Origin: an uncultured Shewanella sp.
GTDB lineage: Bacteria > Pseudomonadota > Gammaproteobacteria > Enterobacterales > Shewanellaceae
DNA: 64,000 bases
Reading direction: 5' to 3'
NCBI RefSeq assembly: GCF_947491715.1
Contig: NZ_CANLKR010000013.1
Span: forward strand, 1-64,000
Made by a program: the position numbers and the translations under genes. Of this stretch, positions 27,575 through 36,692 are shown piece after piece. Numbering within the stretch: the first letter of the stretch is position 1; each line of letters opens with the position of its first letter. The notes beneath the pieces were generated by a model that worked only from the letters and a program-made list of their open reading frames with translations, ran no database searches and had not been told where the DNA came from.

Positions 27575-28381
27575 ATGAACACATCAGATCCTGATGCAAA
27601 TTTATCCCAAGAATTGCTGTCTAAACAGAAATACCGTCATTTAATTGGCTACTTAATTTCCAGTGCAATTGCAGGAGAAATTGTCGCGGCAAAAGCTTAC
27701 GCTCAAATGTCCCTTTTAACAGGAAATAGGATCGAAATGAAGATGCTATTAAAAGAAGGCCAAGAAGAGCTAATGCATGCTGATATGCTAGAAAAGTTAG
27801 CTAAACAACTTAATGTCCCTTTTGTTAATCGTATAATCGAACCTGAATGGGAAAATATTCTTGCTTTTATCAAAGAAAAAGCAAATAACAATGATTATAT
27901 GAGTTGCTTTCTTGCTCAAGAAATAGTCTTAGAAAGTATGGCGATTGTACTCTACCAAACCATGTCAGGTGAAGGTTCTGAAGTGGATAATATCACCGCA
28001 AAAGTGACAAAACGCATTCTAGCCGATGAACTAGAGCACGTCGACTCTGGGATCAATTACCTCAAAGATAATCTACGCAAGAACAAAACGCTTACCTATG
28101 AAAAGTTAAGTGAAGTCAATGATAAAGTATTACCCCAAGTTTATAATTTAATCCGTAATGGGTGTGATTCTCTGTGCAGTGAAATGAATGTAGAATGCGG
28201 TACCTTTGGCCCTGAAGAAATTGGTCTCGATTTCGACACATTAAGGTTAAATGCGCTTGACCGGTATATGGAAACGCTCGATGAAGCTGGCGTTGAACCA
28301 GAGGTCATTAGCCGATTAATGTTAAATGTTGCAGGGTTTAACAACAAAGATTCTGCAATGCAGCAGCAATGCTGTTGCTAA
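27575..28381 (+). CDS. ferritin-like di-iron protein with Cys-rich C-terminus
   Basis: A 268-residue helical protein with a complete di-iron ligand set: E35, E65xxH68 (EELMHA), E120 (or E116) and E152xxH155 (DELEH). The spacing resembles cyanobacterial aldehyde-deformylating oxygenase, and also generic ferritin-like oxygenases. The C-terminal part adds C197, C201 and C208 and ends in CCC (266-268), which is unusual and could bind a soft metal such as As(III). It is divergent from arsM and precedes an acyl-reductase-like SDR by 78 bases. Substrate unknown. Confidence 0.72.
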   Translation: MNTSDPDANLSQELLSKQKYRHLIGYLISSAIAGEIVAAKAYAQMSLLTGNRIEMKMLLKEGQEELMHADMLEKLAKQLNVPFVNRIIEPEWENILAFIKEKANNNDYMSCFLAQEIVLESMAIVLYQTMSGEGSEVDNITAKVTKRILADELEHVDSGINYLKDNLRKNKTLTYEKLSEVNDKVLPQVYNLIRNGCDSLCSEMNVECGTFGPEEIGLDFDTLRLNALDRYMETLDEAGVEPEVISRLMLNVAGFNNKDSAMQQQCCC

Positions 28382-28459
28382 ATGCTGTTGTTACTCAAAC
28401 CAGTAATCAACATTAATTAAGCCTATCATCCACTTAGGACAAATATTCGAAGAGGTAAT

Positions 28460-29560
28460 ATGAAAAGCGAACGTTATAACAAAATCCTTCTTACTGGCGC
28501 TTCAGGCTTTCTAGGTCATATTATCTTATCTCGACTGCTAGCCGATTATCAGTGTGACATTATCATGTTATTACGCCCAGGAGCAGAACTACAACAACTC
28601 AAAAATAATGTAGAAGATTATCTTAAAAATAGTGATATTTCCATAGATAACAATCAATGGGATAGAGTTACGCCAATATTTGTCTCTCAACCAGGAGAAA
28701 GCTTACCTGGGGGGGTTGAACAAAAAATAGGCGTAATTGATGCCATTTTTCATGCAGCAGGTAATGTTGATTACTTCGACACAGAGCAATTACACATTGG
28801 TAATGTGCAATACACAAGTAATCTTATCCAACTTGCTAAGCGCTGTCACGCTCAACAATTTATCTATGTATCAACTGCTTTTTCATCTGGCTACAAAGAT
28901 ATGCCCATTTTAGAGCAAGCCTGTTGTCCTCCCTTTAAAGATCCTACTGCATATGTCACATCAAAACGTCATGCAGAAACTTTAGTTGAACAAAGTGGAA
29001 TACCTTATTTCATTATGCGTCCCTCCATTGTCATTGGGCACAGTAAAACAGGCTATTATAGAGGTAAACGTTACGGTCTTTATCAACAATGGATGTTAAT
29101 GGAGAAGCTTTTTCATAACCACTATATTGCGAACTGGCATTATGTCGCCAATGGAAAAAAGCTCCAATTAGTTCATTGTGATAGCTTTGAAAATATGCTA
29201 TTTGCAGCAATAGAAACATTACCAGTGAACACACACGTTAATATTGTTTCTGAATCAAGCACGTTACCCAGTTATCGTGATGCTGTCGATTTGTGGTTTA
29301 AGCGAGTACTCAAACCCAAATCCATTTCCTACTATGATGATTATGACTCTCTCCCACTAAGCAAACTATCCAGAAAAGAAAGAATGTTTTTTAACTTAAT
29401 AAAAACCAATACCGAAATAGCAACTGCTTCTTGGTTTTTTGAAACAACTTCAAGCCAAAAAATACAAGCCAAAGGGATTGAAATAAATGATGTCACTTTG
29501 ACCTCCCTCTTACGCTGTCAAAATAGCTTTGTTAAGCAATCAACCTTACTTAATCTCTAA
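28460..29560 (+). CDS. extended SDR, thioester/acyl-reductase-like (NAD_binding_4)
   Basis: A 366-residue extended short-chain dehydrogenase. The nucleotide-binding turn is LTGASGFLGHII near residue 11. A Ser region YVSTAFSSG lies near residue 137 and the catalytic YVTSK near 160. The following RPSIVIGHSKTG strand is typical of the NAD_binding_4 group, which includes fatty acyl reductases and thioester reductase domains. The protein is freestanding, with no carrier or adenylation domain. Its position after the di-iron protein suggests a two-step acyl or aldehyde conversion, but sugar epimerase-like chemistry cannot be excluded. Confidence 0.7.
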   Translation: MKSERYNKILLTGASGFLGHIILSRLLADYQCDIIMLLRPGAELQQLKNNVEDYLKNSDISIDNNQWDRVTPIFVSQPGESLPGGVEQKIGVIDAIFHAAGNVDYFDTEQLHIGNVQYTSNLIQLAKRCHAQQFIYVSTAFSSGYKDMPILEQACCPPFKDPTAYVTSKRHAETLVEQSGIPYFIMRPSIVIGHSKTGYYRGKRYGLYQQWMLMEKLFHNHYIANWHYVANGKKLQLVHCDSFENMLFAAIETLPVNTHVNIVSESSTLPSYRDAVDLWFKRVLKPKSISYYDDYDSLPLSKLSRKERMFFNLIKTNTEIATASWFFETTSSQKIQAKGIEINDVTLTSLLRCQNSFVKQSTLLNL

Positions 29561-29564
29561 TAGT

Positions 29565-29943
29565 ATGTTTAACTTCAAACGAACAGTGTATTTAGACAAC
29601 AATGTAACGACGCCACTTTCTCCAGCAGTCATTAAAAGAAAAATTAACATCAATGAATAGAGGAATAACGTTTAATGCTAAACACAAAAACACGCTTAAT
29701 AATACACTCAGTATTACCATTCCAAATATAGACAAACAAAGCCTTATCGCATTTTTAGATCATCATCATATTTGCATATCCACTGACTCAGCATGCTGCA
29801 GTACCCCTTCTACAGCGTCACATGTACTCATTGCTATAGGATTAAATAAAAAACAAATCAATGAAACTATACGAGTCAGTTTATCCACACAAACAACTGA
29901 AAAAGAGATCAAGTATTTCATAAAAAATCACATACTTTCTTAG
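29565..29943 (+). pseudogene. cysteine desulfurase (NifS/IscS-like) remnant with internal deletion
   Basis: The first frame (29565-29660) encodes the extreme N-terminus of a cysteine desulfurase, with YLDNNVTTPLSPAV, then stops. The C-terminal part reappears in another frame (29653-29943), with LSITIPNIDKQSL, the active-site region STDSACCS and SHVLIAIGL. About 240 internal residues, including the PLP lysine, are missing. The gene is therefore dead by deletion. It follows the SDR gene and precedes a broken rhodanese. Confidence 0.85.
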
Positions 29944-29964
29944 ACACTTACATACAAAATATTA

Positions 29965-30287
29965 CCCTAATACCTCCTCAACATATTGATGATACATTCT
30001 TACAAAAAACGGATTGTTGTCTACTCGATATTCGAAGTCAATTAGAAAGGCTGTCGATGGAAAGCATTCCGAACTCTCATGAGTATAATGCTGTTAATTG
30101 TCAGTCTATCATACGCACTTTTGATAAAAACGATAAACTCATTTTAATTTGTTATTCTGGAATGAAAGCCATGATATTCACATACTAATTGTCTCATGCC
30201 GGTTTTCGACATATTCACGTACTCACAGGGGGATTAATTGCCTGGAGAAAAATCAGTAAACAAAATCATCAGAGAATTGACAAATAG
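29965..30287 (+). pseudogene. rhodanese-domain remnant with in-frame stop
   Basis: A reading frame here shows rhodanese hallmarks: CCLLDIRSQLE, then LILICYSGMKA with the catalytic-loop Cys, then after a TAA at 30186-30188 the same frame continues SHAGF and VLTGGLIAWRK. No start with a ribosome site is evident. It looks like a single-domain sulfurtransferase inactivated by a nonsense mutation, decaying together with the adjacent desulfurase. Confidence 0.8.
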
Positions 30288-30366
30288 AAAGTAGTGTTAA
30301 AGAAAGTTGACCCACTTAACAGATCCACTATTATAGGAGAATATCGGCTTCCTTAAGGAGTCATTG

Positions 30367-31125
30367 ATGCTAGATTCTCTACTACTATTTGATAGCCATT
30401 TTCACATCATTGATAACAAGTACCCTTTAATTCCCAATCAAGGTTATTTACCCGACTCTTTTACCGTGGCAGATTATCGTCATCGAACCAGTCAGTATCA
30501 GGTTTGCGGTGGAGCCATCGTCTCTGGCTCTTTTCAAGGCTTTAATCAAAGCTACTTAATAGATGCACTGACACAATTAGGGCCAAATTTCGTCGGTGTC
30601 ACTCAACTCCCAGTCGATACAAAGGATGAAGCGATCATCCAACTCAATAAAGCTGGCATTCATGCTTTACGTTTTAATTTGAAGCGGGGCGGTTCAGAGG
30701 ACATCACCCACTTAAGTCGTATGGCTCACCGTGTTTATGACCTCGTTGGTTGGCATATTGAATTGTACATAGACAGTCAAGATTTACCGCCGTTATATTC
30801 ACAGATCATTTCACTTCCCGCCGTCAGCATTGATCATTTAGGGCTCAGTAAAGCAGGGTATCCAACCTTACTGAAACTGGTTGAACAAGGTATTAAAGTC
30901 AAAGCCACTGGCTTTGGAAGAGTTGATTTTAATATCAAAAATGCATTAAAAAATCTCTATTTGGCCAACCCAAGTGCGCTCATGTTTGGTACTGACATGC
31001 CTTCTACCCGTGCACCGCGCCCCTATAAAGACGACGATTTCTTCACTGTTATAGATACACTGGGCGAAAGCGCCGCCCAAAATGTATTTAGCGGTAATGC
31101 CAAAACATTTTATCGACTTCCTTAA
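30367..31125 (+). CDS. amidohydrolase-2 family TIM-barrel hydrolase
   Basis: A 252-residue small amidohydrolase, similar in layout to 2-pyrone-4,6-dicarboxylate lactonase-like proteins. Metal or catalytic candidates are HFH in LLFDSHFHIID at the N-terminus, IDHLG near residue 158 and GTDMPS near 211. ATG at 30367 is preferred over TTG at 30364 because AAGGAG is then seven bases away. It lies alone after the pseudogene pair and before a LysR gene on the same strand. Substrate not predicted. Confidence 0.8.
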   Translation: MLDSLLLFDSHFHIIDNKYPLIPNQGYLPDSFTVADYRHRTSQYQVCGGAIVSGSFQGFNQSYLIDALTQLGPNFVGVTQLPVDTKDEAIIQLNKAGIHALRFNLKRGGSEDITHLSRMAHRVYDLVGWHIELYIDSQDLPPLYSQIISLPAVSIDHLGLSKAGYPTLLKLVEQGIKVKATGFGRVDFNIKNALKNLYLANPSALMFGTDMPSTRAPRPYKDDDFFTVIDTLGESAAQNVFSGNAKTFYRLP

Positions 31126-31212
31126 CTTCGCCAAAATGCGCATAGGTATTTATACAAAAAATTGTCATACTCTACTATTGAATATACACTTTACTGGATA
31201 GAGAGCTCTTAA

Positions 31213-32151
31213 ATGATCCAAGACAGAGCCAGTCAAATGGTCATATTTCATACCTTAGTAAAGGTTGGCAGTTTTACCAAAGCGGCAGAAAATCTTCAAG
31301 TATCCACCTCTCATGTCAGTAAACAATTATCTCTACTCGAAAACGACCTCAATATAAAATTGGTCCAGCGTACGACACGTAGCTTCACATTAACAGAAGC
31401 AGGCCAGCGCTTTTCTCATCATTGCGAACAAATTATTTATCATATAAAAGAAGCAAACTTATTAATGGATGGTGCACGAGACGATGTCTCAGGCGTACTC
31501 AGGTTAGGTGTATCACAATCATTTGGCACATTACATATCATTCCTGCCATAGACAAACTACGTCAGCAATACCCCGAATTAACGGTCGAGATCCGTTTAT
31601 TCGATCACAAAGCCAATATGTTAGAAGAAAACCTTGATCTTTGGTTGACTAATTTTGAAGAAATCCCCGAAGGTTATGTCGCACAACGATTGGCCAATAC
31701 CCGCTTTATTTTAGCTGCATCCCCACATTACCTTATTAATCATGAGCCGCCTCATCATCCCAATGATCTACTGCAACACAATTGTCTAATTTATCAAAGT
31801 AGTCTGAGAAATTATCATCACTGGGCTTTCTCCAAGTATGATGAAAACCTGTGCATTAAAGTTTCAGGTAATTACCGTGTCGATTTAGCAGAAGCGGTTC
31901 GAGATGCAGCCATCTCAGGCTGGGGAGTTGCTTATCTAGCCAGTTATTTACTGCAGAATGAATTCCGTAATGGCCAATTAGTACAACTTTTACCAAACTG
32001 GAAAGCCTGTCAACACATGCCTTTCTATGCCGTGTACCCCAGCCGTAAACATTTACCTAAAAAAACATCAGCCGCTTTAAACTTCTTTAAAAAACATATC
32101 GGTCATGAGCCATATTGGGATACTCACTTACGATCTTACGTAAAAATATAA
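31213..32151 (+). CDS. LysR-family transcriptional regulator
   Basis: A 312-residue regulator. The N-terminal winged helix (residues 6-65) contains FTKAAENLQVSTSHVSKQLSLLE and TRSFTLTEAGQRF. The C-terminal effector domain starts near GVLRLGVSQSFGTLHIIPAI and has the CrgA-subgroup feel (ISGWGVAYLASYLL). It begins 87 bases after the amidohydrolase gene on the same strand, so that gene is a possible target. The effector is unknown. Confidence 0.9.
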   Translation: MIQDRASQMVIFHTLVKVGSFTKAAENLQVSTSHVSKQLSLLENDLNIKLVQRTTRSFTLTEAGQRFSHHCEQIIYHIKEANLLMDGARDDVSGVLRLGVSQSFGTLHIIPAIDKLRQQYPELTVEIRLFDHKANMLEENLDLWLTNFEEIPEGYVAQRLANTRFILAASPHYLINHEPPHHPNDLLQHNCLIYQSSLRNYHHWAFSKYDENLCIKVSGNYRVDLAEAVRDAAISGWGVAYLASYLLQNEFRNGQLVQLLPNWKACQHMPFYAVYPSRKHLPKKTSAALNFFKKHIGHEPYWDTHLRSYVKI

Positions 32152-32369
32152 GCCAACACGTGATCAATTTATTTTTTAAGGAGAAAAATATTATTTCCAT
32201 ATGGAAAATAAAAACCATTAAATACATGTAAGTTAATGTAAATAAATGATAAAAAAATTCAAAAATAAACAGAATAATTTCTCATTACATTTAATTCATA
32301 AAGTAAGATTGCATGATCACTTTATAAGCCTAGAATGCGCCTTTCTTTATATTACTTATTGAGGTTTCC

Positions 32370-33575
32370 ATGATATCCTTGCTTGGTATTGCTGTCATTT
32401 TGCTGGTTGCTTGGCTGTTATCCAATAATCGTCGACACATTCCCATTCGTACTGTCACATTAGCTTTTATTTTACAAGTAACCTTTGCATTATTAGTGCT
32501 TTATATTCCTGCAGGCAAAGCGGTACTCGATAGCGCCACTCACGGGGTATCAAGTGTCATTAATTATGGACAAGAAGGCATTAACTTTGTGTTTGGTGGC
32601 TTAGCAACAGGCAATGTTGGATTTGTCTTCGCAATTAATGTACTCGGCATTATTATCTTTTTTTCCGCTTTAATTTCAGGCCTTTATCATATTGGGTTAA
32701 TGCCAAAAGTGATTAATATCATTGGGGGCGGACTACAAAGATTACTCGGCACTGGACGTGCTGAATCCTTATCTGCTACAGCCAATATTTTTGTTGGCCT
32801 CATAGAAGCCCCTTTGGTTATCAAGCCTTACTTGAAAAAAATGAGTGACTCGCAATTCTTTGCTGTCATGACCTGCGGACTGGCCTCTGTAGCTGGCGGC
32901 ACTATGGTCGGTTACGCAGCCATAGGTGTGGATTTAAACTATCTCATTGCAGCCGCTTTCATGTCTGCGCCTGCGGGGTTATTGATGGCTAAAATGCTCT
33001 TCCCGCCACACAAAAGCGAGCAACATCAAGATGAAATCACCTCCGTTGAAATACCAAGAGCCACCAATGTAGTTGAGGCCTTAGCCGATGGAGCAATGTC
33101 TGGTTTGAGAATTGCTGTCGCAGTGGGTGCAACCTTACTCGCTTTTGTCGGGGTCATTGCATTATTAAATGGCATGCTGGGCTATGTTGGTGATTTATTT
33201 GGTATGCAATTAAGCTTTCAACTGATTTTAGGCTATTTATTCGCTCCAGTGGCTTGGCTGCTGGGCATTCCTTGGCATGATGCCATTATGGCTGGTTCGT
33301 TAATTGGTAATAAAATTATCGTCAATGAATTTGTGGCTTTTATTCAGTTAATCGATATCAAAGATCAACTCGCTCCCCATTCTGTCGCCATTGCAACCTT
33401 TGCATTATGTGGCTTTGCCAATATCTCAACCATGGCCATTTTAATCGGCGGATTAGGTAGCCTCATTCCTGAAAGACGCAGCTTCATATCGACCTATGGT
33501 TTTCGTGCGATCACGGCAGGCGTTCTCGCGAACCTAATGAGCGCAGCCATTGCTGGATTCATTCTGTCTCTTTAG
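32370..33575 (+). CDS. concentrative nucleoside transporter, NupC/CNT family
   Basis: An inner-membrane proton- or sodium-coupled nucleoside importer of 401 residues with about ten hydrophobic helices. CNT motifs include GFVFAINVLGIIIFFSALISGLYH, GRAESLSATANIFVGLIEAPL in which the nucleoside contacts lie, and GNKIIVNEFVAF with CGFANISTMAI near the C-terminus. It has its own terminator and stands alone between LysR and the convergent aspartoacylase-like gene. Confidence 0.92.
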   Translation: MISLLGIAVILLVAWLLSNNRRHIPIRTVTLAFILQVTFALLVLYIPAGKAVLDSATHGVSSVINYGQEGINFVFGGLATGNVGFVFAINVLGIIIFFSALISGLYHIGLMPKVINIIGGGLQRLLGTGRAESLSATANIFVGLIEAPLVIKPYLKKMSDSQFFAVMTCGLASVAGGTMVGYAAIGVDLNYLIAAAFMSAPAGLLMAKMLFPPHKSEQHQDEITSVEIPRATNVVEALADGAMSGLRIAVAVGATLLAFVGVIALLNGMLGYVGDLFGMQLSFQLILGYLFAPVAWLLGIPWHDAIMAGSLIGNKIIVNEFVAFIQLIDIKDQLAPHSVAIATFALCGFANISTMAILIGGLGSLIPERRSFISTYGFRAITAGVLANLMSAAIAGFILSL

Positions 33576-33580
33576 CCCAT

Positions 33581-33611
33581 AAAATGGGCATCAATACGAT
33601 GCCCATTTTAT
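33581..33611. terminator. terminator between nucleoside transporter and aspartoacylase-like gene
   Basis: AAAATGGGCAT at 33581-33591 pairs with ATGCCCATTTT from 33599, with a seven-base loop. It begins five bases after the transporter stop and lies between convergent genes, so it may serve both strands. Confidence 0.88.
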
Positions 33612-33648
33612 ACAATACGCTAAGCAAAAAACATGTTGAGCAGAAGCT

Positions 33649-34767
33649 CTAGGTTAAATAGGACAACTCAAACACTTGCGTCATCACTTTATACAACTCA
33701 GTTCCTTGATGAACTGATGCCGAAGCAAAATGTAAAAGAGGCACGCAAGTATGCTCTAAAGACAATGGCGTTAAAGCTTGCTCTGTACCATATAAATCAA
33801 GCCTGAGTATATTCGCCAATACCCCGCCTGCGGGTAACACTCTTCCTAAAGGCGCTTTATATTCAACCAATCCAGATAAAGGCGCATGATACTTTTTATA
33901 ATCTTTCAAATAACACGCGTATCTTGGCATCTGCTCTGGCAGAACTGTATCTTTAATCACACCTCGATGGCTTAAATAGGCCAAAATCCCCTTAGCATCA
34001 ATTTTCGCTTCCGCCAAATCAACATACTCTTGGCTTCCCAGCTCTAACGTAAAAGCTGACATGGGTATATCAAAATTTATTTCTTGTGATTGCAAGTAAT
34101 CGCTTAATTGCCACCAAGGACAAAAAATAGATTCGTCCATTGCTCCACCAAACTCATTTGGCATCACTAAAGTATAAGGAATAGAAAAATAGCGCGCAGC
34201 GTTAATATCATATTCAGGGCAATACAAATGCTTACACGACTTAGGGCCAGTATGTAAATCCAAGACAATTTCAGAATCCAACGCCAAAGCTTGAAGGTTT
34301 AATGCCAAACGTTTACCCGTACTCAGCCCCCACTCATTATCCAAAGCTTCTTCACAGATCCCGATAAGTGTTGCTCGATAAGCTTGGATAAATGATGCGC
34401 TATCTAAATCTTTATGCGCCTCAACCCATTTGGGGATATCAATCAAAGGTGCTTGGTATTCCCTATTCCAATTCACACCAGTAATAGGATCGAATCGCCC
34501 TAACGTAAACTCGCCGCTTTTCTGATTAATGCCCAGTGGATTGGCTAAAGGCAACAACCGAATATCACCTAAAATATCAAATTGCTCAAGCATTGACATT
34601 AATTGATAAATAACCGCATTACCTTGCACTTCAGCACCATGCACATTGGCTTGAATAAACACCGCTGGCGCACTACTATCTCGCCCTTTAAATTCGAAAA
34701 TCGGCACAGTTAGCGGTTGGCCTGTGGCAAGCTCTCCTACTGTTAACTGTGTTTGGCGATACTTCAT
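33649..34767 (-). CDS. succinylglutamate desuccinylase/aspartoacylase-like zinc hydrolase
   Basis: A 372-residue M14-like metallohydrolase of the AstE/AspA group. Zinc ligands are visible as HGAEVQG near residue 43 and the later His in VLDLHTG near 180. NPLGINQKSG and the substrate Arg region FDPITGVNWNR are typical. It starts about 20 bases after the lysC stop, so it is under the lysine riboswitch. A role in deacylating a lysine-pathway or related amino acid is inferred from this context only. The second of two ATGs is used. Confidence 0.85.
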   Translation of the reverse strand: MKYRQTQLTVGELATGQPLTVPIFEFKGRDSSAPAVFIQANVHGAEVQGNAVIYQLMSMLEQFDILGDIRLLPLANPLGINQKSGEFTLGRFDPITGVNWNREYQAPLIDIPKWVEAHKDLDSASFIQAYRATLIGICEEALDNEWGLSTGKRLALNLQALALDSEIVLDLHTGPKSCKHLYCPEYDINAARYFSIPYTLVMPNEFGGAMDESIFCPWWQLSDYLQSQEINFDIPMSAFTLELGSQEYVDLAEAKIDAKGILAYLSHRGVIKDTVLPEQMPRYACYLKDYKKYHAPLSGLVEYKAPLGRVLPAGGVLANILRLDLYGTEQALTPLSLEHTCVPLLHFASASVHQGTELYKVMTQVFELSYLT

Positions 34768-34787
34768 CACTCGCTCCTAAAGTGCCT

Positions 34788-36152
34788 TTAAGCGACTTCT
34801 TGTGTTTCAAAGAGATCTTGATGCAACGCATTAACCACCTGCGCAGCTTCTGACTCTGCAACGAGAACACATAAATTATGTGGACTGGCTCCTTGACAGA
34901 TCATTCGCACATTATGTGGCTCTAAAACTTCAAATACACGGCGACATACTCCAGCTGTTGTCGCAATTTTATTGCCCACTATCGCAATCAAAGCTAAGTG
35001 CTCTTCAACTCTCACACGGCTGTGTTGAGAAAGCTCTTGTAATAGAGACTCATTCAATAGGCCATGACCGCTGGAATCCGATCCGGTTTTATCAAGGGTT
35101 AGCGCTACATTGACCTCTGAGGTAGTAATGAGATCGACACTGATTTTATGTCTGGCTAAAGTCGCAAAGGTTTCAGCTAAAAACCCCTGAGCATGTAACA
35201 TTTGCAAGCTATGTAAATTCAATAAGGTTTGATCTCGCCTAACGGCAACAGCACGATAAACGGGTTCAGCATTCACTTGATGTCGAATCCAAGTGCCGCC
35301 TTTCTCCGGCGCCCAGCTCGACCCCACAAAGACCTGAATTTTTTGTCTCACAGCAGGTAGAATAGTTGCCGGATGCAATACCTTAGCACCAAATGTCGCC
35401 ATTTCAGCCGCTTCATTAAAGCTAATTTCCTTAATGGGACGAGCGTTAGGAGCAAGCCTTGGATCTGTGGTATAAATGCCTGCCACATCCGTCCAAATTT
35501 GTACCGCATCCGCCTGTAACGCCTCAGCTAATAAAGCCGCTGAATAATCACTTCCCCCTCGACCTAAGGTCGTTGTATAGCCTTGGTAATCAGCCCCAAT
35601 AAAACCTTGCGTCACTATAACTTCTTCAATTAATTTAGGGGCTAACTGTGCTTGAGTCAGTTCTGAAATATGCTCTATTTGCGGCTCTGCCCGCCCAAAA
35701 AAGCTATCGGTTCTCAGTATATTTCTAACATCAAAGGCACTGGCTTTAGCCCCTTTTTCCCTTAATACTGCCGCAAATAAGACAGATGAACACTGCTCTC
35801 CTTGGGCTAACAATTCATCCATCACAGCTTTCGAACGCTGCATGAATAATTGCTCACTCAATGTTTTAATACGCTCAAGCACTGCTTCAATATGCGCAAC
35901 AACTCCACTTGGAAAGCCAAGCTTCTCTAAAATTTGATGCTGAATAACAGAAATTTGTTGAATTAACGTTTGTCGTCTTTCAGATCCTGTATCCGCTTGT
36001 GTCAATTCAACCAGCAAATTAGTCACACCACTGGAGGCGCTCACGACCACAAGTCGAGTTTGAGGATTATCAATAATAATACTGGCGCAACGATGCATTG
36101 CATCATAATCAGCCACTGAGGTTCCACCAAATTTAGCAACGATTAAAGACAT
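34788..36152 (-). CDS. lysC: lysine-sensitive aspartokinase
   Basis: This enzyme phosphorylates aspartate at the entry to the lysine, threonine and methionine pathways. The start at 36152 is chosen because GGAG lies eight bases upstream and it opens MSLIVAKFGGTSVA, as in E. coli LysC. An upstream in-frame extension would run toward the riboswitch terminator. The kinase domain covers about 1-290, with LGRGGSDYSAALLA near 215, and two ACT domains follow. A lysine riboswitch with terminator precedes it, so lysine should shut it off at the RNA level as well as allosterically. Confidence 0.95.
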   Translation of the reverse strand: MSLIVAKFGGTSVADYDAMHRCASIIIDNPQTRLVVVSASSGVTNLLVELTQADTGSERRQTLIQQISVIQHQILEKLGFPSGVVAHIEAVLERIKTLSEQLFMQRSKAVMDELLAQGEQCSSVLFAAVLREKGAKASAFDVRNILRTDSFFGRAEPQIEHISELTQAQLAPKLIEEVIVTQGFIGADYQGYTTTLGRGGSDYSAALLAEALQADAVQIWTDVAGIYTTDPRLAPNARPIKEISFNEAAEMATFGAKVLHPATILPAVRQKIQVFVGSSWAPEKGGTWIRHQVNAEPVYRAVAVRRDQTLLNLHSLQMLHAQGFLAETFATLARHKISVDLITTSEVNVALTLDKTGSDSSGHGLLNESLLQELSQHSRVRVEEHLALIAIVGNKIATTAGVCRRVFEVLEPHNVRMICQGASPHNLCVLVAESEAAQVVNALHQDLFETQEVA

Positions 36153-36218
36153 GCTTTTCTCTCCATAGTCAAACGGCAAGAAAAGAGAGAATAAAAAATA
36201 AACCACACAGCCAACATG

Positions 36219-36252
36219 AAAAAAGCTCCGAACTTAATATTGTTCGAAGAGC
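36219..36252 (-). terminator. expression-platform terminator of the lysine riboswitch
   Basis: On the minus strand GCTCTTCGAAC and GTTCGGAGC form a stem around an eight-base loop, followed by TTTTTT. It lies 48 bases after the aptamer and 67 bases before the lysC start. The segment ACACCAGGC just before it can pair with the aptamer 3' edge (TTCTGGTG), giving an antiterminator alternative. Confidence 0.85.
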
Positions 36253-36299
36253 CTGGTGTAAGACGAGTTTCTCGAAATCGGGAAATAGCGATCATCACC

Positions 36300-36480
36300 A
36301 GAAGCCCTCCACCCAGTTATACCCAAATTATTGAGTATAGGTGACAATTGACAGGATTCAGCCTGAACAACCGATAATAAACACCACTAAATATTCATTA
36401 CCTCGGCGCTAATCTCCCTCATAAGTTATCTTTGGTGTTAGTTCACCCATAACTTACTACCTAGTTAACGCTCCTCTTCT
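36300..36480 (-). ncRNA. lysine riboswitch (L-box) of lysC
   Basis: Read 5' to 3' on the minus strand, the leader begins AGAAGAGGAGCG, continues with the conserved GTAAG segment and has the late GAGGGAGATTAGCGCCGA core. It closes with GGGCTTCT pairing back to the start as P1. These match the lysine aptamer upstream of E. coli lysC. The gene order riboswitch, terminator, lysC confirms it. The stretch 36481-36692 upstream should hold the promoter but shows only AT-rich sequence. Confidence 0.92.
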
Positions 36481-36692
36481 GTAACTTAAATCTTTATAGG
36501 ATCTAATAGGCATAATAAATATCAAATGCAATAAGATAAAGTCAATGTAAATAAAAAAGTATAAAAAACAAAAATAAAAATAAACAATATATTTACACAA
36601 TGAAACCAACAACAAACAAGTGAGCAAACAAAATAAAGAATTAACTCAAAGTAAAATTAACACTCATTAAAATAGATTGACTTCCATCCATT

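Noticed and set aside
36153..36206. N-terminal extension of LysC
   Set aside because: It runs toward the riboswitch terminator, and the family start MSLIVAKFGG with a good ribosome site is at 36152.
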